From Mortierella sp. BCC40632 (lineage: Eukaryota > Mortierellomycota > Mortierellomycetes > Mortierellales > Mortierellaceae): DNA of 64,000 bases. This document shows positions 39,190-51,074 of this stretch, piece by piece (position 1 is the stretch's first letter; each line of letters opens with the position of its first letter). The position numbers and the translations under genes are program-made. The stretch is from positions 1,107,501 to 1,171,500 of the forward strand of contig WAEK01000009.1 in NCBI GenBank assembly GCA_011634665.1, in the 5' to 3' direction. Below the pieces are notes generated by a model. It saw only the letters and a program-made list of their open reading frames with translations. It was not told where the DNA came from and made no database searches.

Positions 39190-42100
39190 TCAAGACTTCT
39201 CCTCGAGGGGTGTGGCCGCGCTCCTGTTACTGTTGCTCGAACCGTCCTTGTCCATCGTGGGCACATAAAATTCGTCGCTCAAGACTACAATACCATCATC
39301 CTCATCTCCCTTATCACTAATGTTTGTACTCGAGACATTGCCGTTGTACGAGTGCTGACCGGGTATCGCGGGAACAGGAACGCTCTGTAACGTGTCGGAA
39401 ATGACTTGGCCTCCATTGTTCGCTCCAGCAGTTGCACTACGACCACTGCTCGACTGAATGCTCTGTCCACTCATATCACTAGCTCGGGACTGTCGGTCTC
39501 CAGGAATCAAGATTGGAGTTGGAGGTTGAGGGTATGATGCTCCTGAGCCTCCTGGGGCATTGCTCTGTCGCTGTTGCTGCTGGTGTTGTTGTTGTTGCTG
39601 CTGGGCGAGCAAGAGTGCTGGTGGAGGGTGGGGCAATCCTGGTCCACCGGGGTATGGCGGACGAGGCCTTGGTCCTGGTCCAACTCCGGGACCCATCATC
39701 CCAGGCGAGGGAGGTCCTCCCATCATGGGTCGTGCAAACATTGGTCGTGGGGAGATCATGGGTGGTCCGGGTCTCATCGAGAGACGTGGATCCATTCCTG
39801 GGGGCAGCTGTCCACCCGGACCTGGAGCTCCTCCTGGACGTCCTGGTCCAGGAGGCGACTGAGGCATATACGATATGCGACCAGGAGCGGGACCTGCTGA
39901 TGTCATTGGTCCCAATTCAAATGCTTGACCATCTAATAAAACTGGTCTAGCTCCGGGTGAAAGTGATCCAGAAGGGGGACGTGGCATCATATGCACAGGA
40001 GGGGGTCGAGGTCTTTGTGGACGCATTCCCATGGATTGCCGGTGTTGGAGCTGCGCTGGAGGTGGTTGCTGTTGCAATAGATTGGGCGTAGACTGGGGCA
40101 TTGGGCTCGACGTTAATTGCCTCGATAGTGTGTTCGGTCCGGTTCGAAGTGAGCCAGCACTTCCATTCAACGTCGATCCCAAGCTGTTGGTCGACGCCGC
40201 GGCGATCGCTGACATGCGTCCAACAGTACCACCTCCAAGCTTGGTTGGAGAACGATGCAAATCCATAGTGCTTGCTGCAGGTGGGGGAAGATCATTAATT
40301 CCTCGATCAGCTGAACGGCGCTTCTTGATTCGATAGCCCATCGCCTTGAGTCGCTCCTTTTCCCATTCCTCCCATTTGCGCATGATGATAGATCCAGACT
40401 CAAAGACTCCTTCTGCGTCACCATGATCCTGTCCAGATTTGCGTTTTTGATCAGCAACCTTACGAGTCTCTCCCCAACTAAAGTCGTCAAAGTGCCAGAA
40501 TGCGTAGAGAGGAAGCACAAAGTTCCAAATTGGGAGCGAGAAAAGATAAACTATACAATTGAGAACAAGAGGAATAAATTAGAATACAGTTCTCTATCAT
40601 AAGAAAGGGATTGCTTAAGAAAATGACAAAGACTTACTAAACATCCACAGAACATAGATCCACTTGCGAGTCGTCAAAACAATCAATACGGCAGGAAGAC
40701 CGATGATAGTGATCGAAAGGATCAATGGCAGCCAGGCTACAGACTGAGAGACAATCGCATACACGATCATACCAATCAAGAACACTAAAAAAAAAAAAAA
40801 AAAAGGCAGATTATGTTAGTTTACTTTACTGCTACACATTTCCAGCAAAATCAAATACTGCCATCTAAACCAATTTGAAGTTTCCGCAACTTACAGATAG
40901 CAGCAGGGAGGACAACCGTTCCAATGAGTTCCAGCAAGACGACAAACTGCATACTGAGAAAAGCGATACCACAGAGATCCGTGACCAGCACGAGCTCCAG
41001 CAGATTATGAATTGTAGAATTGATCCATCGTCGCCGTTGACTCAGAAGCACACTGAACGTATCTGGAACCACTGTCTTGCACTGTGCCTGGGGAACAAAG
41101 ACCATTTGTCGTTTGGGGAATGTCCTCAGCATCAGCGTTGTCAGGTAACGATCTTCTCCCAGCAGCAGCAGATTCTTTTGATGAAGGGTCGAGACAATGT
41201 TCTGGTTGTATTCCTGAATGACTTCTGGGTTGGCAAGAATTGGGACCCAGGACTCGTTCTTTGGCGCCTTGATCCTGTACATGCAGAAACAACCTGGCAA
41301 ACATGTCACACCTCCAAAGACACTCTCGAAAGCCTTGCCGAGATGATGTGAAATGTAGTACTCAAAGACCTGGATTGCAGTGACCCATGATGCTGTCTTG
41401 TTGGCAATCTTTGTCTCACCACAGAGACCCATGATTGTTGTGTCATTCTGCATGGCCGTAACCATGTAAGAGAGCGAGTCACCTTTCACCATTGTATCAG
41501 CGTCCACCATCAGACAAAGTTCAAATCGATCCGGGAAGACACTCATCAGGTTGTGGATCTTGTTAAATAACTCGAAATCAAGCTCCGTGAATCGATCCGC
41601 AAAGAGAACACGCTGGAAGAACGACATGAGAATCAGCTGGGAATCACGCTTGCCACGGTTGCCAGGCTTGGTAGCATCCTTCTCGAGAGGGTTGCCACAC
41701 TTGACGATCACAACAGTAGGAACGCGCTTCTTCTTGTATACGTAGTGTCCAGCATACTAAAGTTCCAGCAAAGCCAAGGTGAGTTTGGATGCAGGGTTAT
41801 TAAGGGATGCGAGTCAGGACAGCACAAGAAAGCAGTGACAACTAGAGAACTCCACTTACCACTTTAGCCATGTTGTGCTGCTTCTCACCATCGGCAATAG
41901 CAAGGTAGCTGGCTGGTTTGGGCTCCTCGTTACCAGGGGCAAGCTCCAACATATTAACAACAATATCAGGGGTTGTCATCGTGTTTCCGTGTCCACGGAC
42001 AAGTCCATCACAAATAACCATCAGCAACTTGTGCTTTGTCGAGTAACTGGTATTGGCCAAGCTGTCCAAGGTTGTCCTGATAGAGCTCTCGCCCTCCGAG

Positions 42101-43464
42101 TAGCATGTCACAAGCATCACGGTGTACAAGTTCTTTCTGGTCGCAGCATTCTTTCCGCGTGCAACATCGAGTCCAGCTGCAGCTGCCGAGGCTGCACCAT
42201 CCTTCTCGTCCTTGGAGGGCTTGAGCTTGATGTTTCTCGGCTTTTCAGTGAGGCGATACGACAGAAACCAGCTAAAGGTCAAAGCCATCAGGAATTTGAT
42301 ACCGACCACCATGCAGACACAGATAAGAGTTGTCAAAATGATAACCTTGGAGGCAAAGCAGCCCATGGTCGTATTTTCGAGCACTCCTACTTCTGAAATG
42401 GCCTGAAGACAGTCGAGCGAGTCCTTTCGGACATCTGTGCGTTGGAACAATAGCGATGAATCCTTTCGGAGACTTCTCATCATCACACTGTATACCTCGG
42501 CACCAAACACCTGGTTTTGACCCAGAAAATTTGTAACATTGAAAACTAGAGAGGAATTTGTGAATATAAACAAAGAAGCACAAAGTTTCACCGTCGAGTT
42601 AGACAAAGAGTGTTTGTGAACAGAGAGCACTCAATGGGTAGATTGTTTCATCCAAGCGGAGCAATTGAAAGTCGAAAGGACATACTTTTGCCATCATAAA
42701 CAATAACATTGTCCAGGTCCCTCCGGGTCTTATCATCCAGATCCGTCCAGAGGAAGGATAACTTTCCACGGGAATGGGGACCGTTGCCATTGAGATCGTC
42801 GAGAGTGACGCAGGGTCTGGCAGTGAGCGGTGTGTTGTTGTAAGGGTTGGGAACGACGCATTGTGTGTTATTAGTGGGGATGGCAGTGAATTGTGCACAG
42901 GGTCTAGAAGGATCGAAGAAGAGCGGGGTGATATCGCGGCCACGATAATCTGTTGACATGGAGATGTTCATTGAGCGCAGATAGGCCCGCATGTCTTCGA
43001 ATGAATAAATAGAGCCCCTGACGAGGACCGAGTCGATGTGGTTGTCTAACATGCAGAACAAATGAGGGTATTGTGGGTGGTTAGCAAGACAAAGGACCCT
43101 TTGGATGTGTGGTGATAAGGTGGAAGCAAAGAGAGGGGGTGCAGCACGTGTAGTGGCTCCCCACGCCATGTGGCCTGTCCCAGCCTTGGAATCTTGGAAT
43201 TCCCTTCCCCTTCTATGCGCACAGCCAGCAACCCAGTGTACGCGTCGCGGGTCTGTGACCCCACCCAATGTGGGTCCCTGGCCAGTGGACTGCGAGGCCT
43301 GCGCACTCTAATAGACCTGAGTACCTCGCTCGTTGCACAAGACGGACCAACCTTGTCCGTTCTATATAAAGATCGCCACGAGAAAAATAAAAAACAAACA
43401 TCCGCATTCTCTCTTTCAATTTCATGAGGCTCTCTTCATCCGCGACTCTCTCTCTCTCTCTTCG

Positions 43465-43517
<53 letters not shown>

Positions 43518-45287
43518 TCTTCTGTCTGTCTGTCTGTCCGCCTGTCTCTGTCTCGTTTTCTTAATCATTTTTGGCTGTCTCACATCCCCTCTTCTGTTTG
43601 ACTAGATCGGCGTGCCGCCCGAGCGTCGCAGCCTTCAACACTGAGGGCCCTCGCTGACCAGTTGCTACATCCGTCTTCCCAGGGACGAGTGGATGCCAAG
43701 CAACATCAGGGCGTTCCTTTTTTTGTCATTTCCTCGGCGTTGGTGAGAAAGCTAAAGGAGTGAGTAAAAATAGGCCCCTGCAGGTCTACTCAGACTCTCT
43801 CATCCTCCTCCCGCCATGACAGCGGGCTGGAGAGGAACGCACCCTCGGCCCCGCGGGAGGAGAGAGAGAGAGAGAGAGGTGATTGCCTTCACAGAGATGT
43901 GAAAAAGCAGTAACAGTGTGATGAACAGGCGCACATTGGACGCGAGGAGAATAGAAGATGGAAAGATATTCAAGGAGGAGGAGGGGAAGTGTGCCTAATG
44001 ACAATTGCTTTGCAGATGCTTCGTTGTTCTCGACCGAGTAGAACGCCAGTCCCACGAACCCGCCCCTGTCGCCTGCCTACTGGTCACGCCAGAGCCCGTC
44101 CTGAGAAAACGACGGAACCTCTTCTCTCCGGCTCTCCTCTCCCCCCCTCCTTCTCCTTCCCCATTCTGGGTCAGCTTCCGCGCGTTGTTGCCAGAGAGAG
44201 AAGGAGGAAGAGTACCTCTTTTCCTTCTACCTCCCCTAAAAACCAATCTCCGCGCCCACTGCCGCCCAAGCCTGCTGCTCGGCCGCGCCTATTCTATCCG
44301 ACCCTCCTTCACCTCGACTATGTGGGGAATAGAAAAAAAAAAAATCGACATGCGCGTCCTCTGCGGACTCGCCAAGACTCTCCCAGTTTCCCACCTTTCG
44401 TCTCGCCGGACAGTGATCGATTGTTTTTAACGCCCCGCCGATTCCGCCATCACATTCCCTTCAGCCTTACCACCATCGCTACCATCACCGCCACCAAGGT
44501 TGAGAAAAGAGCAATTGATAGTGCAATAGCTGTGAATAATAAAAGGTAAGGAAAAAAAAAAAAATAGAATAAAATCCTTACTTTTGGTAGTTGGCTGTCC
44601 ATCCTTGGGTTCAATCGAGTAAGAAAACCGAGCACGCGAGTCCGTTGGGCAGAGGGTGGGTTGAAGACCGAAAATAACAAAGGCGAGCAGAGTACAGATC
44701 AACAGGATGATGATGCACAGAGTGACTTTTTCACGCCAGGCCTGAATCACCTGAGCTTTAGAAAACTTTTTGCCATTGCAGCACCGGAGGAGCGAAGATG
44801 GAATGCAGCAGGTAAAGATGCGAGAGACAATCACCCAGGCTGTAATCTCAACTTCACGTTCAGGTTGAATCTTTTTCTTGGCCTTGGATGGACGTCGCTG
44901 GGGGTCACTGGTCGACTTTCGGGTCCCTGAGCGCTGAAGGGTGGACGTACGACGAGGTCCACGCGGCCGCTGTTGTTGGTTGGCCTGTTGTAACCGGAGT
45001 CGCTGTTGTTGCTGCTCCTGTGCAGCGATGGCGGCTGATCCAGGACCTGTTGAGGAAGAGGACGAACCACCCGTGTTCTGAGCTTGGAGGAGGTTGCCTG
45101 TCGAGTCGTTGGATTCATGATAGGTAATTTCATGGGCCTTTGTCGAAGCGGAGCGATTAATCATCCCATGTTTGGGACGTTGCCGCTCTGGCTTGGTGAG
45201 CGAACGTTTCCGGCTGACCTTGGATTGCTGCCTCGTGGGCCCCGGCACGGCCGAGGACCCCGCCGAAGAGTTGGCGGGCGGATCCAT
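39190..45287 (-). CDS. Chitin synthase, division 2, class IV-like (Chs3 type)
   Basis: Polymerises UDP-GlcNAc into chitin at the plasma membrane. Six exons, 45287-44582, 43045-42686, 42545-41860, 41756-40895, 40784-40638 and 40550-39190, close in phase to 1373 aa. The N-terminus is a basic Gln/Ser-rich stretch of about 145 aa. Two membrane segments near 150-220 then flank [10 protein letters not shown]. After the conserved extracellular region and a third segment (about 455-485) comes the GT2 domain: [14 protein letters not shown] (668-671), [19 protein letters not shown] (784-791) and QRRRW (824-828). Several C-terminal membrane spans follow and end at [14 protein letters not shown]. That layout is Chs3-like, with no myosin motor. 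A Pro/Gly/Gln-rich tail of about 400 aa follows, unusually long for the class. Intron 1 (43046-44581) is 1536 nt, by far the largest inside this gene. Confidence 0.92.
43373..43520 (+). promoter_or_regulatory. Plus-strand TATA box and CT-rich tract inside chitin synthase intron 1
   Basis: TATATAAA at 43373-43380 is followed about 60 bases on by an ATG and a CT microsatellite to 43520. This resembles promoter layouts elsewhere in the window but points antisense to the host gene. No plus-strand ORF with domain character follows, so any transcript would be non-coding or very short. Inference only. Confidence 0.25.
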
Positions 45288-46482
45288 TCGAGTTTGACTG
45301 GTGAGGTGGAGGAAAAATTAAGGCTGCAACAGGCAACAGGGCGGTGATTGGAGGGGGAAGAGGAGGACGGAGAGGACAGGGGTCAGGTCGTGGACGAAAA
45401 AAAAAAAACAAAAAAGAGAGGAAGGGGAGAGAGAGTGGAGAGAGGAGAGGAGAGGAGGAGGAGAGGAGGGGAGAGATGAAGTGAAAAGGTCGTAAGGTTG
45501 AGTGATTGCCTCGTGTGTATGTGTTTAGGGGTGAGGTTCTAAGGGCAGCAAGAAAGAGAGATGGAAAGAGGTGGAATGCAAAAGAGAGAGAGAGATGAAG
45601 GAATGTCAGAGGATGAAGAAAGAAAGAGAGGGTGTATGTGTGTTCGTGTGTCTGTTTGTGTGCGTTAAAAGGCGAGATGAAATGTGCAGAGGTGGTAAGA
45701 CTCTAGACGAGAGAGTCGACGGTCAGACAAGGGACGAACAATAGGCTGGGAGCAACGGGAAGGACACCCGTTGTTGTGCCTGACTCTAATCTTTGAGTGC
45801 GTCTCTGTCTCTGTCTTTAAATGTGTGTGTTGAGCGTATGTGAAGGTGCGTGTGCGTGCGTGTGTTGAATGCGGGTGTGTGTCTGTCTGTCTGCGCCTTT
45901 TTGTGTCTGTGGAGTTGTGTTGCCCCTGGTCAAGTCGCAATCAATCAATAAAAGAAAAGCAGGAACCGGGAAGGAAGGAAGACCTACTTCAACGACGGCA
46001 GCAGCAGCAGCAAGAAGGCCTTGCCTTGTAAGGGGGGATTAGATGGGAACGTCCGTGTGGAGGCGCCACTGTCTGTCGCAGCAAGAAACACGGGAGGTTT
46101 GAGTAGGAAAGGGTAGTGAAGGGATTTGGTTAGGGGTCGTTGAGCACTGGCCGGAGAGTGAAGAGGATGAGGGCCAAGAAAAAAAGATTGAGAGATTGAG
46201 AGAGAGAGTATCAGTTCGTTCAAAGGGTAGGGTGGGGAGTCATTGCGAGAGAAGAGAGAGAGAGAGAAAGAATGGGAGGAGGGACAAGATGAGAGGATGT
46301 TGGCAACCAGTAGGTGAATGATGCTGGCTTCAAGAGGATGAGTGAAGGAGAGGAAGATGGTGATGGTGAAATGTCCGAGAGAAAAGAGAGAGGTGCGAGA
46401 GTGCTCGAGTAAAAAAGAGAGAGTGAGAGGGTGAGAGAGCATGTGCCGCAGGGCTCAAAAGAACTCTAATGCTCCCACTATC

Positions 46483-46524
<42 letters not shown>

Positions 46525-48133
46525 TTCCGACGGTGCCCCCGTTTGTCCGTTCCTGCACCCATTTATATTCATTCACCCGTATCTCTCTCGGTCCTGTCCT
46601 GGCGCCCCGGCTGCCCCTATGCCAGAATCAGAAGCGCGATGGGAATCGGGAGTCAAAAGAAGGATTGGACTGAAGTTGTCTCTTACCATCCACCTGCTGA
46701 GGCTCCAGACGACAACGGTTGCTTTTCATTGACGGGCACATGCCGCCCTGACAAATCATAATAATAATAAACTACAACTGGTCCCGCAACAATATTCGTC
46801 CCGGCACGGTCCCACGTTGCACTAACTGTCCGGTCTCTGCGTTCTGCCATGGCTGCTCCACACACAACTACACCACTACCATTACCACTACCATAATAAC
46901 CACCATCTGTACGCCAAGGCCACATCTGCTTTTGTCTCTCAGCCATTCAGCCGGATCGATTCGCTACCAAGATCGAAAGACCCGATGGTGCTCTCTTCGG
47001 TACGTACTCCTCAAATAGCCTCCCACCCTTTCCCGATCGTCAATCGAGCCCTGGGCATCTGTACCTTTCCAAGTAGATCCACATGCCCTTCAGTGGCCGT
47101 GCCTATTGGAGAAGAATGAGAGACGACTGAACAGTGCGCTATGCAGCCCTTCATTCACCCACATTGGCCATCCCTAGCAAAAGGACAGGGGAGGTGGCAC
47201 CCCAAGAGAGCGAAATCGCTCTATCTAGAAAAATTAAAGGACTTTGGATTGGTGAGCACTTTTTTTTTTTTTTTTTTTTTTTTGACAGGACACAGTCGAC
47301 GGACACAAGGAATAAATTTTTGGCCGTAGTGCGGATGGAAAGGTTGTCGGGACAGCAAGGACGACCTTGAGCTTGTGTAGCGTGAGCCAACGCGTTTCCC
47401 ACCTGTTCTATTTTTCTTCGTCCTGCTCTGGCTCCCCCGGATGAGGAGCGCCTCAATCTGCCTTCAGCCCTCTCAATGAATCTCGCACATATGCCTCCCG
47501 TAGGCCTTTGATAGACTGAGAGAGTCGACGAGACTTTCCATCAGCCGCTCTTGGTCCCTGCGGTTTACATGGAGGATTGAGCATCAGGTTCATATTTCTA
47601 ATTTCTTCTCGCTCTCACTCTCTTTCTACACTCAGCGTCCATCACACTCTCCAGTCAACGGTGCCCAAGGATATCTAACTACAAAATACTCCTATCTGGT
47701 TGTGTCCCAGTCCACCATGACTGGATACTGGATGGGACAACCATTCAATGATTTCTGCTCATGAACCGCTCTTGTTCAGCACCTCTTACCTTCGCACTCA
47801 CACAACCTCCTTTGCACTCACAAAAACCCACTCACTTGCCCATCCATCACCCGCCCCTTTCTCCCCTCAGCGTGTTCGGGTGCAGTGGCGGTGGTGTGAA
47901 TGATTGCTGGTTAGTGTTAGTGTCGGAGACCAGAACTGGAGCTAAAAATGACGCTTTCTCTTCAAAGTCTTTGCAACAAATATCGCTATCGCCAAGGGAA
48001 GGGGGGGAGGGTGGACTTGAACAGTGCCAAGGTATTCCGTGTCGACAATAGCAAAGCGACGGAGATGCTCCTATTTTATATTAAAAGGTTTAAACCGACA
48101 TCAGCTCTCCATTTTGGAGGATGCAAAATGAAG
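45288..48133. other. Upstream region of the chitin synthase gene
   Basis: GA-rich on + (CT-rich in the direction of the chitin synthase transcript) over 45400-46460, with a (CT) run at 46487-46520, a GT-rich patch at 45830-45920 and a T run at 47261-47283. This resembles the pyrimidine-rich leader of the kinesin gene and may hold leader exons. I see no protein gene. Confidence 0.5.
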
Positions 48134-48595
48134 TCAAGGTTTGAAGGTTCTGTAACAATGGAATATATTCTGAATGAAGAGACTGCCCGACTGAAGGAAA
48201 CTCTTCAGATCTGAAATGTCACAAGGCAAGCTGATACCCTTGAATGCTGGTCGATATGCGCCGAGAACATGGCCATATCGCTTCAGTACATAGCATCCCA
48301 CGCTGGAACCCTTGTTCTCTGCAATCACAGGATAGTTGTGAGTGATGTTCAGATCGTGGACCTCATGGTCCAAGAGAATGGCAGCGTCTAAGCGGACGTA
48401 TTTATTTTTCTGTTCAGTGTCACAGATATGCTGACCGGCGACTGTTGGATTTAACTCAAAAACTGCGATTTCATTCTGCCATTGGTTTTCACTTGGATCT
48501 ACCGACTTATGTTTATTTTTAAGCCTGGTGTGGTGGATATCAGTAAGCTGTCGTGAGTCTGTGCTCGACTTGGAAACAGGATAGCTCAGTGACAC
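48134..48595 (-). other. Unclassified ORF fragment, left edge of the mobile-element island
   Basis: A 153-codon open frame with protein-like composition (stretches such as KYVRLDAAILLD and NYPVIAENKGSS) but no start context, intron partner or family I recognise. It is probably a fragment of a larger dead gene or element. It could also be chance. Confidence 0.25.
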
Positions 48596-49115
48596 TCAAC
48601 GATCGAGATTTTGGTTCGATAACTCGTTTGGTAAAGACCACTCATAGGGATTTAGTACGGGTTAACGAAACGGGATTTGAGCTCAATCCTTTCGATAAGA
48701 AATACCTCTCCGCTAGAAAAAATAAAAACAGGCGTGTATGAAGAAATCAATCAAGAGGTTGAAGTCAATAACCGTATAGGCGTACACACTTTCAGAACGA
48801 CACGAGGCTAGGTGGTTCCTGCGAACAGGGTGTTGAGATACATGTGCATACAGAAGCGGAAATATGTTCTGAGGTCAGAGGTTAGAGCGATCCATGAGAC
48901 GATGTGCTGCAAGATCTGGAAGCCGGTGTATGTGGCCACGCCAGTCTCGGTCTTCTTCAGCTCTACCGTTTGGTACGGTCCTTGCCAAATGGCCATCTGC
49001 AGTTGTAAAAATTCGGGATCCGCATAAGAGTCCATCTGGAGAGTTGGGTACAGTATTTCCAGTAGCATTTGCAGGAATTCTGTCACAGCCTTGTGAGTAC
49101 TTGACAGTGGGTTAA

Positions 49116-49511
49116 TCGGTAGCAATTACAGCAAAGCTAGGATGTCCTTGGAGAGAGAATGGAGTGGTTGGACTTACAGACGAGTTCAGGTCGAGTCAGA
49201 CATGCACAGAGTGCTTTGGACAACTGAGGAAGGCACGGTCGCGTCGTGTTATTGATGGCAAGGAGAAGATGGTTCAGGTGCATGGAGCAATGGAGTGCAC
49301 CAACAGCCAGCGCGGGTCAGTCCAACGAGGACATACGGTCAAGTCCCGGGATGTGAACGCGGCTGTTTGTATTGCGATAGCAGGAGGGTTGAATTTACTA
49401 TCGGCAGAGCGGAGAACGTTAGAGCCATTTGTCAGGACTGCGTCCCACCAAGAATGCCTGTTCATATTCACAGGAGAAAATTCAACATTCCACGCCTCCA
49501 ACACCTGTTAG
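49116..49511 (+). pseudogene. Fanzor/TnpB-like nuclease C-terminal fragment 1 (RuvC-III and zinc finger), degenerate
   Basis: The translation runs VVGLTDEFRSSQTCTECFGQ, then VQVHGAMEC and SRDVNAAVCIAIAGG. This is the end of an OMEGA-type nuclease: a SSQ.C..C knuckle, a second knuckle and a RuvC-III Asp in RDVNAA. Fanzors are eukaryotic RNA-guided TnpB relatives. The second knuckle reads CTNSQR where related proteins keep a fourth Cys, so metal binding is probably lost. Upstream stops remove most of the protein. A 39-nt intron (gtgagt at about 49093 to ttacag at 49131) could join about 200 further bases, but no clear RuvC-I is visible. The next element (MULE relic) starts within about 100 bases. 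Confidence 0.6.
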
Positions 49512-49599
49512 AGATACAATGGAGGCTCCTTGCGGTACGCAGGGTAGACTAGATTAGTTAAACGAACTCGACTTACGACGTTGTGAAGTATAAAACAGA

Positions 49600-51074
49600 C
49601 AGGCACAACTTACAGACCGGCGTATTTGTTCTCGTTGCTGGTAAAGGATAGAGTCATTCAAGAAGGCATTCCAGTAGCCTTTTTGATCTGCTCTTCCGAG
49701 CCACGCTATGTCCTTCAACACTGGCTGCGATGGCTGAAAGATGACTGTGGCCTGAATACAAGCGCATTTATGGTGGACTGTGCCGTCGCTGAGTCTGCTG
49801 CCATTGAGAGCTTATTTCCCTGTGCTAGGATTTTTTTACGATTTCCACGTCGCCCAGCTGTGGGAACGACATTTAAAAGAGAAACGTCCGGTGAGTTTTG
49901 GTCGTCAGATTGAGTGACAAATACTTCCTCCTGACGCGCTCCACATACGTTTTCGTCCTCACCCTCTTTTTTTTATCAGGTTGAAGAATGCAGGATGGTG
50001 AGGCCACTGTCGAAAAAAGCTCGCCCAGCCCAATCACACGAGGATCAGTATAGCCTTTGGATAATACCAAAGGATGCTTTCCCTCCGCAACCACTTTGAT
50101 TTCGTACATTGAGAAAAATGGCATAATGGAAATACCAAACGCTGGGCAGTTTATCATCAAGTAGTAGGGCATCGTAGAGCCTGGCACAAAAGGATGATGG
50201 CCAACTAGCCCGACTCATAGCTCGTCAACAGGATGACCAGGATATTACCACCAACAGTTGGATCGAACAGTGGCACAAGACGCTGAAGCAAGAGTATCTA
50301 GTCCGTGGAAGAAAAATGCGATCAGATGCCTGCTTCACCTTTTACAAGAAGTCGTCAACACGGACTTCAGCCTCCAGTATTTCAAGATCAGTACTGGACT
50401 AGAATCACTTCCACATTCATCCCAAGACAAGTCAAGAAAGGCCAAGCCAGACAAAATTCCATTTAGACGTGCATTGACCATGGTGATACCAATGGTGCAC
50501 GAGAGAAAGGTATGGTTGTCTCTTGAAATGGTTGTAACCCGCAAGAGGATAGGAGACTGCTCACTAGGGAGCCGATCTGTTTATTCTCTAGATTGCTGTC
50601 AAGTCTTTCGGGTTTCCGCCTATTGAATACATTCTTCGTGTCAAGCCTACAGACGAGTTAAAAACGAATGAGCCAGAGGGACTTCTTCAGGCATGACCAT
50701 GTGAACACATGTACCTTGTTAAGCGGTTGAATGAGTTCACACATATTGACCATTCTATTCAAGAACCAGATCACGACCCATTGATCCCCTGCCTTCCGCC
50801 AAATGTTATCCCAAATGGCTTCCTCCTGCTATCGTTCAAGAGTTTCGTGCTCAACAGGCAAGTAAGTGAGAAGTGGAAAGGTGTCGACAAGAACGAGAGA
50901 AGGCGGAAGCATATTCTGAATGCGAGAGGGAGGCACTCACTCTTTGGCAACGACTTAGCGTGTCTCTTCGCAACAAGCAGAGAATGTGCAGTTTGGAGTA
51001 CTTCCAAAGCTTTGTCACCAGTCTGAAAAGTGTAACCCATGATTCAGAAGGTTTGCATTCAAGCAAGCACCCAT
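49600..51074 (+). pseudogene. MULE-type transposase with SWIM zinc finger, frameshifted relic
   Basis: Recognisable pieces in order are AYLFSLLVKDRVIQEGIPVAFLI; TSAFMVDCAVAES (the middle Asp of a DDE site); YDFHVAQLWERHLKEKRP; TNSWIEQWHKTLKQEYLVRG; LLHLLQEVVNTDFSLQYFKISTG; DFFRHD then CEHMYLVKRLN (SWIM CxH); and an EREKAEAYSECEREAL-type tail. This follows Mutator-like transposases of fungi. The frame changes at a T7 run (49831-49837), near 50309-50335 and at 50695-50703, and the first catalytic block is missing. It is an inactive mobile-element copy. No terminal inverted repeats were found by eye. A LINE remnant interrupts its 3' side. Confidence 0.6.

Noticed and set aside
43989..44549. 186-codon + strand ORF inside chitin synthase intron 1
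   Set aside because: Arg/Pro/Ser-rich with no recognisable motif, overlapping another open frame and the host gene's exon 1. GC-rich composition explains the open frame.
48582..48623. tRNA-like pol III boxes (TAGCTCAGTGA and GGTTCGATAAC)
   Set aside because: Box A and box B resemble the consensus and the spacing is near normal, but no D-stem partner, acceptor stem or anticodon arm folds. At most a tRNA-derived fossil.
48808..49125. 105-codon minus-strand ORF opposite the upstream part of Fanzor-like fragment 1
   Set aside because: Composition is protein-like, but it has no recognisable family and overlaps plus-strand sequence that may splice to the Fanzor fragment. I could not decide between strands and did not annotate it.
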